A DNA stretch of 5,163 nt, from positions 1 to 5,163 of the forward strand of contig VSPF01000182.1 in the NCBI GenBank assembly GCA_009775195.1, given 5' to 3'. The stretch comes from Muribaculaceae bacterium. Its GTDB lineage: Bacteria > Bacteroidota > Bacteroidia > Bacteroidales > Muribaculaceae. The translations under genes were made by a program, and so were the position numbers. This document shows positions 1-4,736 of this stretch, piece after piece (position 1 is the stretch's first letter; each line of letters opens with the position of its first letter). The notes under the pieces were generated by a model, which searched no databases, was not told the DNA's origin, and was given only the letters and a program-made list of their open reading frames with translations.

Positions 1-22
1 ATATTGCATCTGCGGTTTTCAT
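1..22 (-). CDS. Possible first codons of a further minus-strand gene (partial)
   Basis: An ATG at 22-20 on the minus strand opens a frame reading MKTADAI before the window ends. Only seven codons are visible, so the product cannot be named. It is codirectional with the other genes, and a TAAATTTG promoter box lies just upstream at 34-27. That box is so close that the message would be nearly leaderless, and no ribosome binding site is visible, so the true start may be elsewhere, for example the next ATG at 10-8. Treat this as a hint only. Confidence 0.25.
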
Positions 23-26
23 ACTG

Positions 27-34
27 CAAATTTA
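27..34 (-). promoter_or_regulatory. Candidate Bacteroidetes -7 box (TAAATTTG)
   Basis: The minus strand reads TAAATTTG, a full match to the Bacteroidetes -7 consensus TAnnTTTG, followed by CAG as in the promoter of the gene at 256-1827. No TTTG -33 box lies 19-21 bases upstream; the nearest TTTG, at 48-45, is only 10 bases away. It may drive the gene leaving the left edge, but the missing -33 box lowers confidence. Confidence 0.3.
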
Positions 35-119
35 ACACTTTTCCCAAAATCCATGCACCGTACTTTCGGCTTGACCCCAAAAAACCATGAATCTTAGACC
101 GTTCTAATTATTTACATTG

Positions 120-127
120 CAAATTTA
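120..127 (-). promoter_or_regulatory. Second candidate -7 box (TAAATTTG)
   Basis: This is another minus-strand TAAATTTG followed by CA. It would start a transcript near 115 with a leader of about 90 bases before the possible ATG at 22. No TTTG -33 box is present at the usual distance. It is the alternative to the box at 27-34 as promoter of the leftmost gene. Confidence 0.3.
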
Positions 128-173
128 CAGCGGCTTTGTCAGCTATCGGTCGCCATATAATCGGAATATAAAT

Positions 174-194
174 AATTTTAAGGCTTTTAAAATT
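174..194 (-). terminator. Weak AT-only hairpin downstream of the regulator gene
   Basis: AATTTTAA (174-181) and TTAAAATT (187-194) are perfect 8-bp arms around a 5-base loop, about 60 bases past the regulator stop codon. A second inverted repeat, TCTTTATATT (201-210) against AATATAAAGA (241-250), lies closer to the stop but has a 30-base loop. Neither has a GC-rich stem, so termination here is only a possibility. The rest of 35-255 is AT-rich spacer with no gene that I can support. Confidence 0.2.
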
Positions 195-255
195 GCAAAG
201 TCTTTATATTTAGCGAGATATAAAAATTGTGTCCCTCTGCAATATAAAGATATAT

Positions 256-1827
256 TTAGGCGTCGAAAGCGATAATTCTGATGTCGCGCTCGAAGTTGTC
301 GCGGTCGCGGGCACGGCCTTTGAGTCGGTTGCGATAGGTATAGATAGTGTTGATTGACAAGCCCAATACCTGGGCAAGTTTTGCGCTGTCGTTTATGCCC
401 AGCCGCATGAAGGCGGCGATTCTCAATTCGGGCGACATGCGACGGCCCGGCAGCAGCGAAAGTTCGCGCCCGGCGGCAAATAGCGAGTTGAGCTCGTCGA
501 CGAAGCCCGGGAAGCTGTCGAGAAAAAGCTCGTCGAACATTGAGAAGAACTTGTCGCTGAGCGACTGCACATATTCGCCCGACTGCACTTCCTGGTATAG
601 GTCTTTTACCTGTCCGGCTTTTAACTTGCGATGTACGAACAGGTTGTATTCCTTTAACTGTTCGTCGGTAAACAGGGCCATAGACAGCAGGCTGGCACTG
701 ACCTTATACATGTCGGCCACGACTGCCTGGTGATGGTTTTCGTCTTCGGCTCGTGTGCGGCGCAATGTGCGTAGCTCGATACGGCGTTTATAAATTCGCA
801 CAAGTACCACGCACAGTGCCATTGCAAGCACCACGATTAATATCAGGCTCCAAAGCTGGGTCTTGACCGCGCCGTTGTGGAGCATCGTGCTATAGGCGGC
901 GTGGTCGAGTCGCGAATAAGGGCCCAACTCGGTCTCGCTGGTTTGCAAGGCCAAGAGCAGCAGTTGTCTGCCAAGTTTTTCGTTGCCCTCGCTGTAGAGT
1001 GCTTCGCCTACCTCGCCTATTACGGTTGCCTTGACGATGCCGTTTTGCAGCTCGTTTACAGCTCGTTTATATAGGCTGTTGAGGTAGAGTGCCCTGTGGT
1101 CGGGCCGGTCGCGATAGAAGTTTATGACGTTCATGATTGCATAGTCATAAAGCTCGGGCCTGTTTTTCAGCGATGGTAACACTTCGATGAAGCTTGCCGT
1201 GGCAAGGCTGTTGTCGCCTCTGAGATGGTGTAGATACGAACCTATAAAGCCTGAGACAGGCGAATTGACCGGGTAGAATTTCGACAGCGAGTCGAGGGCT
1301 GCCGCTGCCTTGCTGCGGTAATAATTTTTGAGGTTGCCGGCCGGGTAGGGCTTTTGTATATTATAGTATATTTCAGAATTATTGAGCCAGTATATATGCT
1401 TCATTTCCTGGGAGAAATTCGAGGGGTCGATTTTTTCGAATTCTCTTAGGGCCTCTATCGAAATGCCCTGTAATGGCATGGCGGCGAGGATATTCATCTT
1501 TATGCGCAGGGCCAGGTTGGGCTGGTTGGTTTCTTCGGCTTCGCGAATGGCGAGGTGCCAGTACATCAGTGCCGAGTCAAGGTTTTGTGTCAGATAGCGG
1601 CGCCCGAGTGTCTCGCCAAGACGTACGCGCTGTTCGCCCGGAACCATATTCTGACGCAGCGATTTCATGCTGTCGAGAACGGCAGTCTTGTGCTTGAGAA
1701 TGTTGTCGTAGTTTTTGGCCAGAGTTTCTATGCTGTCGACAAGTTGCGCGTTCTCATTTTCGACCGAGGCATGGGCGACAGCAGCCGTGAGAGAGAGAAA
1801 AATGACGATGAGCAGGTATTTATTCAT
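256..1827 (-). CDS. Membrane-anchored TPR/helix-turn-helix regulator, DUF6377-type
   Basis: This is a putative inner-membrane transcriptional regulator of 523 residues. Residues 1-20 form a signal peptide (hydrophobic core, cleavage after AHA). Residues about 30-320 are helical and TPR-like, presumably periplasmic. A transmembrane helix spans about 325-344 and is followed by a basic stretch (YKRRIELRTLRR), which fixes the C-terminal part in the cytoplasm. Residues 464-505 form a LuxR-like helix-turn-helix: 'SPELRIAAFMRLGI', then 'SAKLAQVLGLSINTIYTYR', with the recognition helix at the NTIYTYRNRLK segment. Length and order fit the Bacteroidetes family annotated as DUF6377; this family call is from memory of its conserved C-terminal motif, not a search. 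No receiver or kinase domain is visible, so signal would have to pass directly through the membrane. The ATG is chosen because it begins the signal peptide and sits about 20 bases below a good promoter. The target genes and ligand are unknown. The nearby lipoprotein operon is a natural but unproven candidate target. Confidence 0.85.
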   Translation of the reverse strand: MNKYLLIVIFLSLTAAVAHASVENENAQLVDSIETLAKNYDNILKHKTAVLDSMKSLRQNMVPGEQRVRLGETLGRRYLTQNLDSALMYWHLAIREAEETNQPNLALRIKMNILAAMPLQGISIEALREFEKIDPSNFSQEMKHIYWLNNSEIYYNIQKPYPAGNLKNYYRSKAAAALDSLSKFYPVNSPVSGFIGSYLHHLRGDNSLATASFIEVLPSLKNRPELYDYAIMNVINFYRDRPDHRALYLNSLYKRAVNELQNGIVKATVIGEVGEALYSEGNEKLGRQLLLLALQTSETELGPYSRLDHAAYSTMLHNGAVKTQLWSLILIVVLAMALCVVLVRIYKRRIELRTLRRTRAEDENHHQAVVADMYKVSASLLSMALFTDEQLKEYNLFVHRKLKAGQVKDLYQEVQSGEYVQSLSDKFFSMFDELFLDSFPGFVDELNSLFAAGRELSLLPGRRMSPELRIAAFMRLGINDSAKLAQVLGLSINTIYTYRNRLKGRARDRDNFERDIRIIAFDA

Positions 1828-1851
1828 GGCTTATGCTTATTTATGACCCTG

Positions 1852-1883
1852 CAAATTTAATGATATTCCATAATATAAACAAA
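1852..1883 (-). promoter_or_regulatory. Bacteroidetes-type promoter of the regulator gene
   Basis: On the minus strand, a -33 box TTTG (1883-1880) is followed after 20 bases by a -7 box TAAATTTG (1859-1852). Both sequence and spacing fit the Bacteroidetes housekeeping promoter (TTTG, 19-21 bases, TAnnTTTG). Transcription would start near 1847, giving a leader of about 20 bases before the ATG at 1827. No Shine-Dalgarno sequence is evident, which is normal in this phylum. The regulator therefore has its own transcription unit. Confidence 0.65.
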
Positions 1884-2010
1884 ATATATTTATATTATTA
1901 TTAGGATTGGTGTTTGTATAATTTAATGAATTATAACAAATTAGTGTCCCAAAGTATTGATATTGCAGATAAATCAATTGTATTGTGGGTAAAAAGACGT
2001 ATGAATGTGC
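1884..2010. other. AT-rich spacer without a recognised gene
   Basis: This stretch lies between the regulator promoter and the plus-strand -7 box at 2011-2018. It is strongly AT-rich and lacks any long open frame, strong hairpin or complete promoter. An upstream regulatory region for the flanking divergent promoters is possible, but I see no repeated operator motif in it. Confidence 0.5.
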
Positions 2011-2018
2011 TATCTTTG
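1983..2018 (+). promoter_or_regulatory. Plus-strand promoter with a perfect -7 box
   Basis: TATCTTTG at 2011-2018, followed by CA, is a full match to the Bacteroidetes -7 box TAnnTTTG. The -33 part is weak: the nearest TTG (1983-1985) is 25 bases upstream, longer than the usual 19-21. Transcription would begin near 2023 and run rightward, against all protein genes of the window, into a strong terminator at 2107-2152. Confidence 0.5.
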
Positions 2019-2022
2019 CATT

Positions 2023-2152
2023 GAAGTTATAATGGTTAGTAAAAATTAAACGAGCAATTTCTAAGGAGATTGTAAAAAGGTTAACCCGGATAGTTCCAAG
2101 TCCGGCGCAAAATAAAAGGGCACAGTCGTGAGACCGGGCCCTTTTATTTTGC
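2023..2152 (+). ncRNA. Candidate small RNA of about 130 nt
   Basis: The segment lies between a plus-strand -7 box (2011-2018) and a strong hairpin (2107-2152), and no credible plus-strand reading frame fills it. Three hairpins are visible in order. The first is CAATTTC (2055-2061) with GAGATTG (2066-2072), with one G-U pair and a 4-base loop. The second is CCGGA (2086-2090) with TCCGG (2101-2105), directly preceded by GGTTAAC (2079-2085). The third is the terminator hairpin. Promoter, structured body and terminator together fit a free-standing small RNA. It matches no RNA family that I recognise. An alternative is that the hairpins belong to a decayed repeat unit of the element at 2287-2482. 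The start is inferred from the promoter box, so it may be off by several bases. Confidence 0.4.
2107..2152 (+). terminator. Strong hairpin terminator, possibly bidirectional
   Basis: The arms GCAAAATAAAAGGGC (2107-2121) and its exact reverse complement (2138-2152) form a 15-bp perfect stem. Inside the loop, GTC (2125-2127) pairs with GAC (2132-2134) around GTGA, a GNRA-type tetraloop. The descending arm supplies the U-rich stretch UUUUAUUUU in plus-strand RNA. Because the arms are A-rich on one side and T-rich on the other, it could also stop leftward transcription. Confidence 0.6.
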
Positions 2153-2176
2153 CATCACTTACAATGGATGGATATG

Positions 2177-2196
2177 ATTGTATAAAAAGTCGCGCA
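2177..2196 (+). repeat. Direct-repeat copy (left) of part of the operon terminator
   Basis: The 20 bases from ATTGTATAAAAA to GTCGCGCA recur at 2496-2517, identical except for two extra A residues there. The right copy is the A-tract and outer stem arm of the operon terminator. The left copy has lost the partner arm and cannot form the same hairpin. The two copies bracket about 300 bases that contain the inverted hairpin element. Confidence 0.6.
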
Positions 2197-2261
2197 AGCT
2201 CATTAGGCCTTTTATGCTTTACGAGCTGATATATAGATAAAGATTTGACCAAGTTTTGTAT

Positions 2262-2276
2262 ATTGTTGAAAACAAT
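2262..2276. repeat. 15-nt hairpin, ATTGTT stem with GAA loop
   Basis: ATTGTT (2262-2267) and AACAAT (2271-2276) form a perfect 6-bp stem around a GAA loop. Its geometry (6-bp stem, 3-base loop) matches the four GGA hairpins that start 10 bases to the right, but the stem is AT-rich and the loop differs. It may be a divergent outlier of that set or coincidence. Confidence 0.3.
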
Positions 2277-2286
2277 CTCATGAAAA

Positions 2287-2375
2287 ATCGTCGGAGACGA
2301 TGCTTTTATGGTTAACCCCATGATTATTCATGGGGCGGTATGAACAATAAAGAAAAGAGTATCCTCGGAGAGGAT
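2287..2375 (+). repeat. Left half-unit of the hairpin element
   Basis: On the plus strand it runs as follows. Hairpin ATCGTC-GGA-GACGAT (2287-2301) is followed by 8 bases and then GGTTAACCCC at 2310-2319. The CCCCATGA arm (2316-2323) pairs with TCATGGGG (2328-2335) around TTAT. A 25-base spacer containing TATG leads to hairpin ATCCTC-GGA-GAGGAT (2361-2375). Confidence 0.75.
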
Positions 2376-2393
2376 GCCGTATATATACAAGGC
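2376..2393. repeat. Palindromic hinge between the two half-units
   Basis: The central 18 bases begin with GCC and end with GGC, and contain the perfect palindrome GTATATATAC (2379-2388). The GCC/GGC pair could close a small loop between the two inner GGA hairpins, and the alternating AT core is an easily melted hinge. Confidence 0.55.
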
Positions 2394-2482
2394 GACCTCT
2401 CCGAGGTCATGTTGCTATGGGATTGCATATTACCCCACCAAATGATGGTGGGGTTAACCACAATTATGTCCTCTCCGAGGAC
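2394..2482 (-). repeat. Right half-unit of the hairpin element (inverted)
   Basis: Read on the minus strand, it repeats the order of the left half. Hairpin GTCCTC-GGA-GAGGAC (2482-2468) is followed by 8 bases and then GGTTAACCCC (2459-2450). The ACCCCACCA arm (2454-2446) pairs with TGGTGGGGT (2440-2432) around a 5-base loop. A 24-base spacer with TATG leads to hairpin GACCTC-GGA-GAGGTC (2408-2394). Confidence 0.75.
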
Positions 2483-2495
2483 TTGCGAAACTCGA

Positions 2496-2517
2496 ATTGT
2501 ATAAAAAAAGTCGCGCA
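2496..2517 (+). repeat. Direct-repeat copy (right), overlapping the terminator
   Basis: This is the partner of the repeat at 2177-2196, with seven rather than five A residues in its run. It overlaps the left arm of the terminator at 2504-2542 and is probably the ancestral copy, since only here is the full stem present. Confidence 0.6.
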
Positions 2518-2542
2518 TATCACCGATATGCGCGACTTTTTT
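2504..2542 (-). terminator. Very strong terminator of the lipoprotein operon
   Basis: An 18-bp uninterrupted stem (2504-2521 with 2525-2542) closes on a 3-base loop. The core reads GTCGCGCATAT, flanked by an A-run on one side and a T-run on the other. In leftward RNA it is followed by seven U residues. It lies 25 bases past the lipoprotein stop codon (2568-2570). The symmetric A and T tracts mean it could also act on rightward transcription. Confidence 0.85.
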
Positions 2543-2567
2543 ATGATGCGGCATAGGCCGCTATGGT

Positions 2568-4724
2568 TTAGTAGACGAGCTTGAAGTCGTCAACCCACAT
2601 GGTAGAGCCGGTGCCACCGCAGTAGTAATCACCGTATTGGCTTGCTGAGCAGACTACCAATATATTCGATGGGGTTACGCCTTCGCGTTTGGTCTCGATG
2701 GGTATGGTGATTTCAACCATGCCGCTGCCTGGGGTGGCTTCGGCAAGAATGTGTTCGCCATAGCCAATGACGTTGGCTCCGTCTTTCTTGAAGCTATAGT
2801 TCTCGAGGTCTTTGGTGCGGACAATGACGGGGTAAGTGTTATTGTTATATGTTACCTTGCTGTCGTCGAGAAGGGCTATATAAATGATACCTTTGTCGGG
2901 GTCGCCGACGTTGAAATCACTGCCTTTGTAGTCTCCTTTTTTTGTGATATTTTGGGGAGAGTACTTCACCCATACTTTCATGGCTTTGGGCTGGCCCTGC
3001 GAGAAGTCGAACGGACGGCCCCAACCGAGAATACCTTTAGTCATGTTTTCAGTGCCAATAAATGAACCTACAAATAGGTTACCTGCCGCCATGACGCCAA
3101 AGAAACTATTTGTTTCAAGTTTGGCCGAGTAATTGCCACTATGTTTTACACTGCCATCGGGTGTGGTGATGTCACTGCCGGCGGTTTTTGAGCCGTGGTT
3201 ACCAGAATCCCAGAACATCTCGCCGCCGTCGGCATAAATCAAACGTGGCTTGGTTTGAGAACTCCAGCCTTCCATATCGGCATTAGGCAGCTGCGGGCCG
3301 TCGAGGGTGGTAAAGGTCATTGTTGCACTTGTAAACTCGCCTCCTGTGGTGAGCTGACAAACTGATACGTACTCGTACTGGGTGTCTGCCTCGAGGCCGC
3401 TTACTTCGGCTGTAAATTCGGTATCTGCGGCGATTGAGCGGCTTGCGGCAACGGCGTCGACGCTTGTCCATTCGCTGCTCCCTACGGGGCGGTATTTGAA
3501 GCCTGCCGAGGCTACTTCCTTGCTTGTGCGGCCGCGAAGTGTGGCGGTGCGCATGGTGGTGCTCTCAGCCACTACCGGGAGAGTCTGGACGGGAGCATCG
3601 CTGACGATGAGATTGAGTGTGGCCGTAGATGTCTTGCCCTTATTGTCGGTTGCTGTGATTTCGACAGGGTATTCTCCGTCGGTCAGGGCGTCGATAAACG
3701 CGCTTGCAAATACAATCTTGAGCATGGCGTTGTCGGCTCCGCTATTGTCTTCGAGTGAGATACCTGCGGCTTTGACAGCGGCGTTACCCTCGGCGCTCTG
3801 GTTGAGGATGTCGAAGTCGTCGCCACCGATGGCTGTAATGCTCTCGAAGGCTTTGCTCTTGAGTATGACGCTTGTAACCTTCGTAGCCGATGTTACATAT
3901 ACCGAGCGTTGGCCAATCGTGCCCTGCGCGCCCATCACAGGCTGCGACATGTCGAAGCCGTAACCCTCGATTTTGGGGGCGGCTATGATTTCGCGTTCGT
4001 CGCGGATTGTGATTTCGGTCTTGTCGACGGTGATGGTGAAGACCGCGCCGCCTACCTCGTTAGATACAGGGGTGTATTTCACTGTCAGGGCATATTCGGT
4101 AGCCGGTTTGGCGTCGAGGATTTGGCCCGTGTGGGTAAACTCCTTGCCGTCGATTTGGGTGCCTTTGAGGGTGTAGGTGAGGTTTTTGTCGGTCGACGGC
4201 ATCATGAAGTAGCCCTTGCGCTCGTCGCGGCCCTCGAAGGTCAGGCTGCCGCGGTCGTGGCCTACAGTCATGGTGAAGTCGGTAAGAACGTCCTCGAGGC
4301 CCTCGGCATAGTTGACAGATGCAACTACGTTGGCAACGGTGCATTTGATTGCGACCTCGGTATTCTGGCCCTTAGTGACGTCGAACTCGGTGCGGCCCTT
4401 GAACCAGCGTTTGTCGAACGATGCCGACACCGAGTCGCCGGCCCATGCCTCGGCCACATAGTGACCCGAGAGCAGCTTTATGCTCGACGGCACGTCGGCA
4501 ACGCCGTCGTATTTGCGCACCAGGCCCTTAGAGCCTGAAATCCATATAAGGCAGTTGTCTTCGAGGCCGTCGGTGGCGCGTGACTCTACCTCTACGTCGG
4601 TGCATACCGAGGTGCGAATCGAGATTGAGCCCTCGCCGTCGGTGATAAGGTTCTCTTCTTGCGAACAGCTTGCCGCAAGAGCCAGCACTGCAAGACCGGC
4701 GAAACTATATAGTATCTTTTTCAT
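2568..4724 (-). CDS. DUF4493/PCMD-domain lipoprotein, probably surface-exposed
   Basis: This is a complete 718-residue lipoprotein. Residues 1-20 form a type II signal peptide with lipobox AAS-C20. The following residues SQEEN resemble the acidic lipoprotein export signal of Bacteroidetes, suggesting display on the cell surface. Residues about 30-220 fit DUF4493: a GSISI strand, a TRA-like 'SRA' at 48-50, 'LLSGHYVAEAWAGDS', 'ASFDKRWFKGRTEFDV' and the CTVANV strand. Residues about 250-377 form an Ig-like domain ending 'GEYPVEITATDNKGKTSTATL'. Residues about 380-475 are fibronectin-III-like ('GLEADTQYEY'). Residues about 479-718 fit PCMD, from 'LPNADMEGW' to 'MWVDDFKLVY'. PCMD is named for a putative role in carbohydrate metabolism; no enzymatic activity is established that I know of and I see no catalytic motif. 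The start is set by the signal peptide, 12 bases after the upstream stop, so both genes are probably one transcript. Domain calls are by eye. Confidence 0.88.
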   Translation of the reverse strand: MKKILYSFAGLAVLALAASCSQEENLITDGEGSISIRTSVCTDVEVESRATDGLEDNCLIWISGSKGLVRKYDGVADVPSSIKLLSGHYVAEAWAGDSVSASFDKRWFKGRTEFDVTKGQNTEVAIKCTVANVVASVNYAEGLEDVLTDFTMTVGHDRGSLTFEGRDERKGYFMMPSTDKNLTYTLKGTQIDGKEFTHTGQILDAKPATEYALTVKYTPVSNEVGGAVFTITVDKTEITIRDEREIIAAPKIEGYGFDMSQPVMGAQGTIGQRSVYVTSATKVTSVILKSKAFESITAIGGDDFDILNQSAEGNAAVKAAGISLEDNSGADNAMLKIVFASAFIDALTDGEYPVEITATDNKGKTSTATLNLIVSDAPVQTLPVVAESTTMRTATLRGRTSKEVASAGFKYRPVGSSEWTSVDAVAASRSIAADTEFTAEVSGLEADTQYEYVSVCQLTTGGEFTSATMTFTTLDGPQLPNADMEGWSSQTKPRLIYADGGEMFWDSGNHGSKTAGSDITTPDGSVKHSGNYSAKLETNSFFGVMAAGNLFVGSFIGTENMTKGILGWGRPFDFSQGQPKAMKVWVKYSPQNITKKGDYKGSDFNVGDPDKGIIYIALLDDSKVTYNNNTYPVIVRTKDLENYSFKKDGANVIGYGEHILAEATPGSGMVEITIPIETKREGVTPSNILVVCSASQYGDYYCGGTGSTMWVDDFKLVY

Positions 4725-4736
4725 TGTGGCAGTCGT

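Larger units (their letters stand above)
2287..2482. repeat. 196-bp inverted hairpin element (REPIN- or MITE-like)
   Basis: Six hairpins are arranged as two inverted half-units whose centres of symmetry all fall at 2384.5. Outer GGA hairpins lie at 2287-2301 and 2468-2482. GGTTAACCCC starts at 2310 on the plus strand and at 2459 on the minus strand. Inner GGA hairpins lie at 2361-2375 and 2394-2408. The gap from outer hairpin to GGTTAACC is 8 bases in both halves. The spacers differ in sequence while hairpins and distances are kept. The element sits between the operon terminator and the candidate small RNA and contains no credible gene. The arrangement recalls paired REP sequences or a MITE, or one long structured RNA. 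Which of these it is cannot be settled here. Confidence 0.75.

Noticed and set aside
1..255. tRNA or other classical RNA gene in the left intergenic region
   Set aside because: No cloverleaf or T-arm consensus and no GC-rich structured block is visible; the region is AT-rich with only weak hairpins.
2061..2321. 86-residue minus-strand open frame
   Set aside because: It runs through the small-RNA terminator stem, the left direct repeat and part of the hairpin element, has no promoter of its own, and matches nothing I recognise. Its natural-looking middle probably reflects AT-rich composition.
2287..2482. CRISPR array
   Set aside because: The repeated units are short hairpins in inverted orientation with different stems, not identical direct repeats with unique spacers of equal length.
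2287..2482. CsrA/RsmA binding sites because of GGA in hairpin loops
   Set aside because: The loop fits in appearance, but CsrA is generally absent from Bacteroidetes, and half of the loops read TCC on any one transcript.
2287..2482. Integron attC site
   Set aside because: No R'/R'' core sites of attC type and no integrase or cassette-like genes are present; the structure has several separate hairpins rather than one imperfect stem.
2324..2554. 76-residue minus-strand open frame
   Set aside because: It spans the operon terminator and the inverted hairpins, so its length is explained by the palindromic sequence, and it has no family features.
3382..4538. Long plus-strand open frames of 193 and 209 residues
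   Set aside because: They lie antisense to the lipoprotein gene, whose domains are clear. GC-rich codon use in that gene opens the opposite frames; their proteins have repetitive, biased composition.
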